From contig CM055607.1 of the NCBI GenBank assembly GCA_029379385.1, positions 36,019,235 to 36,083,234 of the forward strand: a stretch of DNA of 64,000 nucleotides, written 5' to 3'. Shown here one piece after another: positions 12,729 through 35,023 of the stretch. Position numbers and translations under genes: made by a program. The notes beneath the pieces are model-generated. The model had not been told where the DNA came from. It saw only the letters and a list, made by a program, of their open reading frames with translations, and made no database searches. This stretch comes from Quillaja saponaria. Taxonomy: Eukaryota > Streptophyta > Magnoliopsida > Fabales > Quillajaceae. Each line of letters begins with the position of its first letter. Positions within the stretch are counted from its first letter, which is position 1.

Positions 12729-15700
12729 TCAGTCATATGTCAGTTGTTCTACCTCATGCCTGATGGACTACAAACAACGGTGTCGATAAGTAGCGCTCTC
12801 CAGAACTGGGGAAAATCACCTGCACGCACAGTAACCAAAAATGGATGACAAGAGTTCATTATGCACATTTGCTTACAGCTACAAGCATTGGCTCATTTGA
12901 CAGTTGATGTCTGAAACTTAAGGAAGACATACAAGTATACCACATGTTTACCCAAAACCCAATTTGGATTTGGCTTAAGAATTGTTTGGTGAAACAGCCG
13001 TGAAAGAAATATGAAAAACCATAATCTTCAGTTTTATGTCATGTTACTTAATTGTTAGACCACAATAATATTTTGTGTTTTACTAAAGATCAATTTGTAG
13101 AATCCCATTAGAAAATGATCAATTGTAGAAGGCTGGGCTTACAACAATAAGTTTTCCTGCATTTTCTGGCCTCTTAGCCAACTTTATTGCAGCTGCTGCA
13201 GCAGCTCCTGATGAAATTCCCACCTACAAAAGGATATCCTCACAATCAGTATGCAAAGAAAAAAAATAAAAAAAAATTTCGGCACCGTGAAAGGACATCA
13301 TAAACTCACAACCATACCAGCAAACCTTCCTTCAAGGCAAGCAGCTTAGCAGTTTCTATAGCTTCCTCACTTGATACCTGAAATTTACAGAATCTCACTA
13401 GTTGAAATAGAAGAAATTATGAGAAAGACTACCTTGGCACATTCAGATATCTCAAGGATCTAAATTGTTTGTGTATCAGTGTTATCAATTGTCATAAAAC
13501 AAATAGCAGACATAATGAAGTCCAAGACTTGAACACACAAACTCCATAGACCTGGAGATCTGATTGCCTAAACTTGTCATCTGAACAAACATGTAGCTCA
13601 ACGAAACCACCTCAGCCGTAAGATATAGAAGCTGGAAGAGTGAAGTGGTTGCATTTGATAAAGAAACACTTCCCCGAGGAGTCCATGAAGTTGAAGACTC
13701 AAATTTTATTTTCTAGTTATGAGCAGGGAAAAAAAAACAACTAAAATAAACATGGCTTTCCAAATATTGTCCTGTCTATTGGCTTAACGTATTGATCCAT
13801 TAACTCAGACATCTAGATATGATTAACTATGTAAAACTCATAAATTTCATTCATATGTTGAGATTAAGGTCTAAATATAACACACACACATGTTCTTTGA
13901 GAAGGTATGAGAGTACATCCCAAGAAACAATAAATGACAAATCAACTCTTTTTACATCTTCCTTTTCAATTTCTGTGGACCTGCAAAATGCTTACTTTCC
14001 CTCTCCACAATAAATCAAGCATTTGTTAGTAACATGGAAAGATCACCGCAGACAGTAGTGGTACAAGCAGAGAATTCCTCAGTAAAGCAAAGTTAATTAA
14101 ATGTCAGCTTATTGGTACGGTGAGTTACCTGAATAACTTCATCAAGTAGATCTACATCCAGAACACTTGGAATCATACCAGCACCGATACCTTGGATAAG
14201 ATGTTTGCCTTTGACGTGTGCAGAGATGTAACATATCCAGTCATTAAACATCCATTTTAATATATAAGAGCCAACTAAAAAGTCCACATAATTTAGAAAG
14301 AGAGAGAGAGAGAAATACTAATGCCATAAAAATTACCAAAGGTTTAAGAATTCAATCCACTCTAATTTCTAGCTGACAGATGTGGATTGACAGAAGAATT
14401 TCATTGATAAAAAATGATCATTCTAGTTCTCATAAAAGGATAAATCCAGAATTAAGTTGGATCGAACTTAAATGGAAAGACTTCCAAATGTCTATTTTCT
14501 AGTCATTAGCTTCAGGTATTGTTATGAACATTATAATTGACAGAACATATACTACATCATTGAGATATTTTGAAGGAACATTGAGTAAACATTGATGATT
14601 TTACTACAAAAAATGAAACATGAAATTTTGACTTCACCCATGGATAACAATATAGTAAATACCACAAGCACAACATGACAGGGAGTAGAAGGAAAAGCAG
14701 TAAGAGAATTAGCAGAATCACCACATATACAAATTAAGTATCTAACCTGGCTGTCCTCCACTCAGGACTGCACTTTCAACTGGTTCTACACCATACACCT
14801 ATATGTAAGCAAGAGAAAACGTAAATTTGGTATAAATATTAAGAACACCTGCTCCATCACTTCCTCTCTCATCTTACACAAAGATGAATGGAAGTTAACC
14901 TTTATATCTGGGTTTTTCTCCTTTAGGAATTTCCCAGCACCTGCTACTGTACCCCCAGTTCCTACCCCTGCAACCAGTGCATCAACTTTCTCTCCCGAGT
15001 CCCTCCAAATTTCAGGGCCAGTGGTTTCATAATGAATCTACACGGATGAGATTAGAATGAATCATAAATCTTTCCAACCACTTCACCATATTAAAATATG
15101 TCAATGTGGATGTACCTTAGGATTGGCTGGATTATCAAATTGGCAAAGCATATGACTATCAGGTGTCTTACTTAGTAGTTCTTCAGCCTTCTCGAGAACC
15201 CCATTGAAGCCTTTGGCAGGGTCTGTCAGGTATACTTCAGCTCCAAAAGCTCGGAGTACAATTCTTCTCTCAATACTCATTGAAGCTGGCATAATCAGAG
15301 AAACTTTATAAGCCCTTGAGTGCTGCAATAAACGCTAATCCAATGCCGGTGTTACCACTGGTAGGCTCAATGAGAACAGTCTTTCGCCACCATCATTCGA
15401 AGATAACCATGATCATAGAAACCTTTTAGTTCAAACTTCAACAATGTGGACTATATATGAGGCATGGCCTAAAAAAAAAGTTCATGGTGGCATGCTTCTT
15501 GGCAAAACAGTGTGTTTGATAAAGACTGTAAAAAAATTATGAAATAATACTGAATCACAATTTAACTTATTAGACACTAAATTGTGATTGGAAAATCTGA
15601 ATTAAAGTATATTAGATGATTAATGGAAGGATTATATTCAGTAAAAGCTATGCTTTTATGCAGCCATACTCTGAAGGTATGTACTAAGGTGGGACTTTAA

Positions 15701-16210
15701 CTGGTATACTATCACAAGTAAAGGAAAGATACATTGATCAATAAGGAGCTTATCATAACTGACCTTTCCAGGGTGTAATCAATCCCTTATCTTCAGCATC
15801 TTTGATCATGCTAAACGCTATCCTGAATGAGAAATATAATAATATTTTATAAATCTAAAAATGAAAATTCCAACAATCATGATTCCTCACAGCTCTAATA
15901 TATATCAAAAGTATATTCCATTTATAGAAAGTAAAAAAGAAAACAATGTGCCTGTCTTTGACACTGGAGCAGGGTTCCATGTTCTCTAGCTTGGCAGCAA
16001 TACAGGCTACACAACCATCCACAATATTATTCAGATATACCATTGGAGTATTGCCTATTAACTGCAAAATCAAAGGAGGAAGGGAACAATTAAGAAGCAT
16101 ACATAAACAAAATAGAATATAAGAGTGATGGCAAAAAGGTGACGATAAGTAGTGATGATGTAATATTTACTTCAGTAACAGTCTTTCTTGATTGCACACT
16201 TTGGCTCCAT
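12729..16210 (-). pseudogene. OASTL copy C, CYSD-type, with four +1 frameshifts
   Basis: All ten exons align to copies A and B: 16171-16210, 15952-16061, 15764-15822, 15116-15380, 14900-15037, 14747-14798, 14129-14208, 13318-13377, 13143-13223, 12729-12819. Exons 1, 3, 4 and 10 are each exactly one base longer than in A and B. The extra base in exon 1 (near 16181) gives GAC TGT TAC TGA, stopping at codon 13 (16172-16174). Others lie near 15769 (exon 3), near 15311 (exon 4, creating TAA in the original frame at 15306-15308), and in exon 10 near 12768-12770. Splice sites are otherwise retained, including the GC donor of intron 2. Other changes include GCVACIAAK (Arg to Cys) and FPSSGER (Phe to Ser). 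I could not find the first non-coding exon seen in A and B. It is a pseudogene unless the insertions are assembly errors. Confidence 0.82.
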
Positions 16211-18090
16211 GTTACCTTTTCAAGAAACCTGCAAGTTGAAATAAGTGAAGAAATTAAGTTGAAGGTTATGTATATTATAAGGCATGGTAATGAATCATTT
16301 TGAGAAAGAATTTTCCAACGGGTAGTGATGCTTATTTTCATTTACCAACCACATTACATGCAGCACTTTATTTTGGAAATTGGGTAATTCATAATTTAGG
16401 AAGAGTCTTCCTAATGGTTAGGGCTCTTGTTAAAGATATAATTAATATGATTTTTGGAAATTGAAATTTTTTAAAAGTAAGCAATTTATGCATGATAACA
16501 CTGAAATCATGGTGAAAGATTCATGAATTGTGTGCCGAATGTAAGGTTCAATGGATGTAATTAATGTTGATGACTTGATGAGAGTTCTAAGAATATTTAG
16601 GCTAGCTACTACTAAGCCCTTAGGCCGTACATCTCCACAACATCTTCAAACAACCACATTCAAGTTTCATACTCTTAAAAAGGTTTAGATTACTTCCGTT
16701 CTGTTGGAATTTTCAAAAACTTAAAGCACGGGAAAGAGAAAAACTACGAATTATCAAAATTCAAAAGCCTAATACCCAAATAACCCAATAGAAACTACTA
16801 CTAGCTCTAGAATAATCAACCAGAAGCTCAACAAACCATTTCTTTTTCATCATCAGCTATTCAGAAGGAAACTAATTATCGAACATAAATTTCAGACACC
16901 CAATGTCTCTGTAGTCTGTGACATTGTGATCAGATAGGAAGAACACAAGAAAAGAAATCCAATGAACAGAATCCAGGCACCCAATATGGGAAACACTCAA
17001 ATAAGAAATATTTCTCAAACAACTAAAGGAATACCAAAAAAAATAAAAATTCTTTTTCATAATTACAAATTTACAAGACAAACAAGTTCAAACAGGACAC
17101 AGATCAAAGTGAGACAGCAAGAAAATAAAGAAATTGATGAACCTTTTTTGTGATCTGGGTAAAAGGAAATTGATGAACTTAAACACAGCTAATTGCCAAT
17201 ACTGAATAGAGGATAATTACCCATTACCACAAAAAAAAAAAAAGTACAATAATGCAACTGGAAAGACATAAACTTGCATATAAATATATAGCAAATGACG
17301 AAACCTTATCTCTGCCTTTAGGTCTATGAATCTGAGGGGATAGGAAAAAAGTACATAATCCTCTCCTCTGCTTTCCACTACATTCATTGCCCATAAATCC
17401 AAATAGACCCTTATATAGTTGTTGGAGGGTATATTTTTTCTCCTTCATAGCTATTGCGTATTTGCGTACTAATGAAACCTCCATCACCCTATGCATCACA
17501 GCGGTGACCATTGATTCTGCTCGAGCTCGTTCCCAGTAAAATATTAAAAATAAATAAATTATTTATGACTTTTGGGAGTAATTTGAATTTTTTTAATGGA
17601 TCGGTTTACGTGTTCTACACTATAATAGTTCTCTCTACAATGCCGAAAATAGAAGACAGCTTGTCATTTGGAAATGGTCCTATGAATGGCTATTTTGTTT
17701 CATAATCTGCAAGACCCAAATTCAATTGGGCTTCATATGTATCATAGCCCAATAATAGAAAAAGCTTGAGCTAATCTAAATACGAGATTAAAATTAAAAA
17801 ATATCAATTAATTAGGAATTCATGTTTTTAATGATTACCTGAAATTTTATTCTCTCACATCTCCGCCATACAGTTTAAAGATTATTCTCCCATTTATTAA
17901 AAATAAAAATAAAAAACCGAGTTGTTCTTGATCCACTAAATTTAGTGTTTTAATATAAGTTTGAAATACCAAAAAAAAAATGTGTCAATTAAACTTTGAA
18001 GTCCATTTGTGTTACATAGGCCTGTGGGTATCAAATCTGTGCTTGGGAGGTTAACTTACCCATATCCATATGCTCAGGCACTGTAATATA
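16211..18090. other. Upstream region of copy C, no gene seen
   Basis: About 16940-17110 keeps weak similarity to the 5' UTR intron of copies A and B. Further upstream the similarity is lost. No complete coding exon was recognised. Poly-A and short AT-rich tracts occur throughout. The open frames on either strand are short and lack family motifs. Confidence 0.55.
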
Positions 18091-18095
18091 TCCTA

Positions 18096-18147
18096 GTCCC
18101 ACATTGCTTATGGAACAAATGGACTGGAACAGTTTCACTTATAAATA
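18096..18147 (+). promoter_or_regulatory. U-snRNA promoter of the first U1 gene (USE plus TATA)
   Basis: GTCCCACATTG at 18096-18106 matches the plant upstream sequence element RTCCCACATCG with one mismatch. TATAAATA starts at 18140, leaving 33 nt between the two elements. That is the spacing known for RNA polymerase II-transcribed plant U-snRNA genes. The predicted RNA start is 32 nt beyond the first T of the TATA box. Confidence 0.88.
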
Positions 18148-18171
18148 ATGAGCGGGTGTCAACCATGAAAT

Positions 18172-18332
18172 TTACTTACCTGGATGGGGTCAATGGGCGA
18201 TCATGAAGGCCCATGGCCTAGGTTAGTGACCTCCATTGCACTGGGAGGGGCACTTGCTTAAGGTCTGTCCAAGTGACAGAGCCTACATCATAATTTGTGG
18301 TAGTGGAGGCCTGCGTTCGCGCGGCCTCTGCC
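18172..18332 (+). ncRNA. U1: U1 spliceosomal snRNA
   Basis: About 161 nt with the U1 layout. The 5' arm TTACTTACCTG keeps ACUUACCUG, which pairs with 5' splice sites (only the first A is changed to T). Stem-loop I has the GAUCAUGAAG loop that binds U1-70K. Stem-loop II has the AUUGCAC loop that binds U1A. Stem-loop III follows (GUCUGUC/GACAGAGC), then the Sm-type site UAAUUUGUGG and stem-loop IV with a UUCG loop (CUGCGUUCGCGCGG). A USE/TATA promoter lies at the expected distance. A degenerate 3' processing box (AGTTTAG or AGTAACA; the plant consensus I recall is AGTNNAA) follows. It is very likely a functional U1 gene. Confidence 0.93.
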
Positions 18333-18535
18333 AAATTTAGTTTAGTAACATTTTTCAATACATTTTTTGGGCAAAAGTGTTAGATTGAGTGAGTCTTACA
18401 TTTACTTCCTTTGTTTTTCAGTTTCCCCAGACCTTTTGAAGGGCCCTATTCTAACTAAATCCTAATAATATTTGATTGCGGCCCTTTTGGTCTCTTTCTA
18501 AGCAGTTGTTTTTTGAAGTTTGAGATGCTGCGAAT

Positions 18536-18588
18536 ATCCCACACCGATAGAGAACATTCAACAAAGGAGGAGAGATGTCTATAAAAAT
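18536..18588 (+). promoter_or_regulatory. U-snRNA promoter of the variant U1 gene (USE plus TATA)
   Basis: ATCCCACACCG at 18536-18546 matches RTCCCACATCG with one mismatch. TATAAAAATA starts at 18580. The 33 nt gap and the 32 nt from TATA to RNA start are identical to those of the first U1 gene, which argues that this locus is transcribed as a U-snRNA. Confidence 0.85.
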
Positions 18589-18611
18589 AAAAAGGAAGTT
18601 AATATTGAAAC

Positions 18612-18772
18612 ATACATACCTGGACGGGGTCTATTGGGCGATCAAGAAGGCCCATGGCCTAGGTAGATGGCTTTCATTGCACGAGGGAAGGTGCATCTGC
18701 CTAACATCTCCCATGAGGAGACTGTACGTCATAAGTTTGTGGCAGCGGGGGCTGTGTTCGCGCGGCCCCTGC
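18612..18772 (+). ncRNA. Divergent U1 snRNA variant
   Basis: Full length (161 nt, equal to the first U1 gene) and promoter-linked, but with many substitutions. The 5' arm is ATACATACCTG: position 5 is A instead of U, so it would pair best with CAG|GUAUGU rather than CAG|GUAAGU. The U1-70K loop is GAUCAAGAAG and the U1A loop AUUGCAC is kept. Stems are maintained by paired changes: the outer stem-loop II pair is AUG/CAU here and GUG/CAC in the first gene; stem-loop III is UCUCC/GGAGA in place of UCUGUC/GACAGA; stem-loop IV is a long GC-rich helix closed by UUCG. The Sm-type site is UAAGUUUGUGG, with an extra G, which could weaken Sm assembly. A 3' box AGTCCAA lies at 18775-18781. It could be an old pseudogene, but the paired changes argue otherwise. 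Confidence 0.8.
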
Positions 18773-18781
18773 TAAGTCCAA

Positions 18782-19304
18782 CACTAGGCTTAATCTCATG
18801 TCCTGCCACCAAACTTGTCTTAACCTGTTTGTACAATTGTAGGATCTGGCTCTGAAAGTTGAAACTCAAAACTCCCTAACACTGTTATCTAGTCCTATTT
18901 CACTTGTGATTAAGGTAATGAACCGGATTGATTGAATTTAGATCAGAACTTGTTAATATCCACATTGTGTAAGATAATAAGAGGCAGTAAGCAGAAAACA
19001 GATTTTATTGAGTCAAGGCTAATGACCAATGCAGTTTAGAACCTCATCATTTTATCACTGAATTAGAATGAGTGTCAATAGATTCAGGCCAATACAAGCT
19101 TCTACTAAGATGGTATTTATTGAATGGCAGTTCAGTTACAAGCAACAGAAAAGTATCCATCCATACCTCTTATTCGGATTTACAAGGAAAAAGTAATTAT
19201 TCAAGCAAAGGCTAATTAACAACATATAATATATCATGATCGTTCCTACTTCAGATCCAAGCTGCATGACAGTTATATCACTCCTTTTCAAGTTTGGTAA
19301 TATC
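18782..19304. other. Spacer between variant U1 and OASTL copy D
   Basis: No gene was seen. The part nearest 19304 should be the 3' UTR of copy D. The rest is unremarkable AT-rich sequence. Confidence 0.55.
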
Positions 19305-19547
19305 TCAGGGCTCAAAAACCATGTTCTCTGCCTCTCGCTTCACTGATTCAAACAGCACAGATGATAGGTAAAGCTCTCCAAAGCTCGGGAAGATCACCTA
19401 TTCAGATTTCAAGTAAGAACACAAACCTTCAGACGATGGGGAGGTGGAACTCTTGGTGTATATCAGCTAAGCTCCGGAAAAATCAGGCAGATGACAAAAA
19501 CTAACAAAAACTGCCTCAAAAATACAGAAAAAGGCATATCTATTTCA

Positions 19548-19652
<105 letters not shown>

Positions 19653-19780
19653 CTAATTCATGTTAATTGTAGAACATAAGAATAGGAGTAAAAGTTTGAC
19701 CAAGGAAAAATACAGAAAAATAGAAGGGGGAATCCCCTAGTCAGAAAGAAAAGAGAAGAAACGGGATTTATGGAAGACTA

Positions 19781-19782
19781 TT

Positions 19783-19813
<31 letters not shown>

Positions 19814-19815
19814 GG
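19781..19815. repeat. T12 followed by G23 homopolymer tract
   Basis: In the intron between exons 9 and 8 of copy D, about twelve T are followed directly by about twenty-three G, then a GT-rich stretch. The tract could form a G-quadruplex, and it is also a place where sequencing and assembly often fail. Confidence 0.85.
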
Positions 19816-21270
19816 TGGTGTGTGTGGGGGAGACAAAGATGGGTGGTGGGGGACATGAGGGATGTGAGGACCATGCCTAAATCACATGATGATCTTACCA
19901 GCAAACCTTCTTTCAATGCAAGAAGCTTGGCAGTCTCTATAGCCTTTTCACTTGATATCTATGAAGTCACAAAAAATCAGTATTTATTTGTGAAACAACA
20001 TTAATCCACATCCTATCAAGAAACAATGCTACCGCCAAATGTAACTCAGATCAATGGGAACTGAAACTAATGCATGGAAAGAAATTGAAAAAAGAAAAAA
20101 AAAAAAAAAAAAAAAAGAGAGAAAGAAAGAGAAACTAAAACACATTAAAAAAAAAAAAACTAATAACCATATTTCAGTTTTAGAATAGTTACAAGCTAAT
20201 AACAAAGGCATCCTTTATTTCACGTCCAGATAATTCAAAATTTGTTCCTGACACTTCTAAATGATAGTGAGCATAATGAATCAATATACAGGATATGAAA
20301 GTTTTGTTTATTTCCATTTGTCTTATGCAGATGCGGAAAGATACAAAGCATAACAGTGTTATCATACAAACAAATAATTTTGCTTTTTGAAGGAGATCAA
20401 TCAGCAGTTTTGAGGCTTACTTGGATAACTTCATCAAGTAAACTGACATCCAAAACACCAGGGATGAAGCCAGCGCCAATACCTTGAATCTTATGTGGGC
20501 CTTATATCATAGGCAAGCATACAGTTCAGTAAGAGGGTAAGTAGGGGAAAGAAAAAATCATTTCAACAAATCATCCCACAATACTGCAATAGGGATCATA
20601 GCACCAAGAGCAATCTATATCTTTGGTCCTTGTATATCATACTATGGTCAATAAGATGCTTCTGAAAAAGCAAGACTCAGAAGCTCCCACATGGACCTAG
20701 TAAGTCAATCATGATTCTGAAACGTGTAAAACATTATGACTCACCAGGCTTCCCTCCAGACAGTATTGCACTTTCAACTGGTTCAACACCATACAACTGA
20801 ACGTCCAAGAAAGAAAGGAGAAAATAAGCAAAAGGTGGAGAAAATAAATTTTTGATGAAAAAATAGATTCCACAAGTTTTATACCTAAAAGTCTGACCTT
20901 GATATCAGGGTTCTTCTCTCTGAGATACTTCCCAGCACCAGTTATTGTACCTCCAGTCCCTATCCCAGAAACAAAGGCGTCAACTTTCCCACCAGAACCC
21001 TTCCAGATCTCTGGTCCAGTTGTCTCATAATGGATCTTCAAGGAAAGGAAAAGGAAAAGGAAAAGGAAAATCTTAAAGTCAAACTCCTCAACAGCCGAAC
21101 CACTAAGCACAGCTTATTCACACAAGTAATACCTTAGGATTGGCAGGATTTTCGAATTGCTGAAGAATGTAAGCATTAGGAGTTTTTTCCAATATCTCTT
21201 CTGCCTTTTGAACAGCTCCTTTCATACCTCTGGCTGGATCTGTGAGAACTAACTCAGCTCCAAAAGCTCA

Positions 21271-21396
<126 letters not shown>

Positions 21397-21511
21397 CTAC
21401 AGCATGAGCAAGAAGGAATTTTGTCGATTCAGATTTCTTCTACACATGATTACCATTTATCCACAATACACAAAATAATCACTAGTGTTACAAAGCAAAA
21501 TAAAACTTGTA

Positions 21512-21765
21512 CTTTCCTCCGATCCAAAAAGGATGTCCTCCTCTCTATATTGGTCTGTCCAAAAAAATTGTCCAGTCAAAGCATTAATTGCTTTGTTTTT
21601 CTATTATGTTCCTCATTCAAAACTATGCCCCTACAACTTATTCCACCCAAATTACCTTCTCTAAGATCCCAACAAAGAGTACATTTTGAAGAATCAAACA
21701 AAACATATGTGTTTCTTAATCTGTATCCATAGTCAATGAGGACATCCTTTGCGAAACAGAGGGAG
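21512..21765. mobile_element. Stowaway-like MITE
   Basis: About 254 bp flanked by TA dinucleotides. The ends are inverted repeats: CTTTCCTCCGATCCAAAAAG at the left, and the complement of a CTCCCTCTGTTTCGCAAAGG end at the right, both continuing into GATGTCCTC. It has no coding capacity. It lies in the intron between exons 4 and 3 of copy D. Confidence 0.75.
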
Positions 21766-22824
21766 TAACGAGTTTATCTCAAAATTTTAGTCCAGTCTCT
21801 CATATTTTTGCTTGTAAGATTATATGTGCCTTTGAAAATTAAGAGTACTAAATTAGTACTACCCACCCCTCCTCAATTCAAATTTTGTTTTATTTTAGCA
21901 CTTGGCACTAATTCAAAAAAAAATTCGGACCTCTTTTATGTACAGGAGTGCAAAATTACTACTATATTACGCACCTTAAATTTTTTTAGTTTTAATCAAA
22001 GGGGCATAAACAATAGAATGTGGTGACTATGTAGTAGTTAGAATCATTTCCATGAAAAATAATAGACCTATGTTGTTATGTAAAGCTGCATGGGGAGTGG
22101 TCCATGGTGGTGGTTGATAATGATATCAGTAGCATCATATGGTACCCATCCAAAGCTGAAGAAGATGAAATTTCAAAAGCAACGAAGAAAAGATATCATT
22201 ATGAGTTAACGAACATTACTCCATGTGATAGGGCCTCAGAAGTTTTGACAACAATAAGTAGAAGGAAACTTTTACATTAACTCCAAGCATAGACACAAAC
22301 ATGGATTCAGAAATTCCATTTCAAACATGGCCTTGAGAGGAAAATCATAATTAAAACTAACCTCACCCGGTGTAATGAGACCCTTCTCCTCTGCATTTGT
22401 GATAATGCTATATCCAATCCTACAGGCAATGACATCATTTTTTACACATCAATACATATAACTTCCAAAATCCATCTACTTCCATGAAATTAATTATGGC
22501 CTTCAGTGTGGAGACTTTTAATCTATTTCAACATAAGGACATACAGTCAACAACTTAATCAATCATCAAGAAATCTATTTAATACCTGTCTTTGACACTA
22601 GAACAGGGTTCCATCATCTCTAGCTTAGCAGCAATCCGGGCTACACAACCATCCACGACATGGTTGAGATATACCAATGGAGTTTTTCCAATTAACTGCT
22701 CAATTAAAAAATGAAAAAAATAAGCTAGTGTCTCAGAACTGAAATGGGAAATGTAAAAGAGGTATAGTTAGACATGGCTTACTTCAGTAACATCTCGTGC
22801 AATGATTGCCTTCTCTTCCACCAT

Positions 22825-24166
22825 TTTAATCAAACTACTGCAAAACTCTAAAGGGATGACAGGACACTACGGTCAGGTAACATTATAGAAAATCCTAACA
22901 AACTGAATAGCTTACTAAAACCTTTTGGTAGAGCAGTTGACAAAAAGTTGTGTTTGATATGTATCATAAATTTTACAGAATGTGAAACTGAAAATATTGG
23001 ATTGACAAGTTTATAGAACTAATGAATGAGACTTCAACTAGTTGGGTTAACTTTCAAAATTTTCTGAGGTGACCCAGAGAAGCTTGTAAAGAGATTGTGA
23101 CTTCCAGTATCCTGAATAGATCAATTACAAAATATATTGTCTAGCAAAACCAACCTCTCTTAAAATTTGAAATAAACAGAAATAAAAAGAAAAAAGAAAA
23201 AGAAGAGGTAATAGTACTTGGGTAAAGTCCTAATGACACACTGAGTGATCTCAAGAGAGCACATCATCCAGATTGTAGAACTAATCAATGATACACCAAA
23301 CAGTAAACTAAATAGATCATTTGCAAAACGGGTATAAGAAAACAGAGCCCAGGAAGTAAGAAGATTTTGATTCATAATGCATATAAAGCAAAAAAACAAG
23401 AGCAGACACATAGCGCAGAGAAATTCAGAATGCAGGGTTCAAGAAAACCTCTTGAAAGAAAAACAAAGAAATGATTTCTATGGAAAACTATGAACTTTGA
23501 AGTTGAAAAATAAAATCTCTTACCATAAGAAGAATATCCAAGAGCTTGTAAGAATGCAGTCTCAGACCAGAGAAAGACTTTGAAAGAGGCAGACAAAACG
23601 AAAAACACTAGGGAAATCTCCTGGCGTTTTGCTTGCGTGCCTCCTTTCCCGATATTTCCGACCACATATATAAAGTCTTTGGCCGGCTTCTCTAAAAATT
23701 TCTTATTCAAAGTCCTTATGAATTTTTACTATTACCCAACTTCTATTTAGTTGATTTTTTTTACATTAAAATAGACTATTAGTTTTATTTTTTTATACCC
23801 TTTTAATTCTAATTTTTATATTATTAATTAATTTTCCTAATTCTATCAATTTTGTTAAAATAAATAAAAATAGAAAGCTTATTTGAAGGATTGAAAAAAA
23901 GAACAGAAATATACCAGGAGTTTTATTAATAAAATAGAAATAGCAAAGGGTATAATAGTCAACACGAACATGGCATGGGTTTAGGCGATCTAATAAGCCG
24001 CCAAACAGAGCCCAAACTTACTTGAAGGGTATAATCGTCTCATCATATAACCAACCCCGGACAGTCGCCCGTACGTTCTCAAAGCCACAACAGATCTTGA
24101 ACTCTCACACCGCTTTTATTTTCTCTCTGAGCTTGATATTGAATCGGGTCGGACCAAGCCAGAATT
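22825..24166. other. Copy D leader and promoter; intergenic to XRN4
   Basis: Probable 5' UTR intron of copy D at 22838-23523 (GTAAGAG donor, TTGCAG acceptor) and non-coding exon at about 23524-23640, both on the minus strand. The divergent XRN4 gene starts on the other strand at 24167, with its 5' UTR presumably in about 24050-24166. No other gene was seen. Confidence 0.65.
23667..23675 (-). promoter_or_regulatory. TATA box of OASTL copy D
   Basis: TTTATATAT reads on the minus strand, about 30 nt upstream of the likely start of the non-coding first exon (near 23640). It is followed downstream by a 5' UTR with a good intron donor at 23517-23523. Confidence 0.65.

Positions 24167-35023
<10,857 letters not shown>

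Noticed and set aside
18172..18772. U1-like sequences considered as tRNA or other structural RNA
   Set aside because: The 5' arm, U1-70K and U1A loops, Sm-type site and USE/TATA spacing all fit U1; no tRNA cloverleaf is formed.
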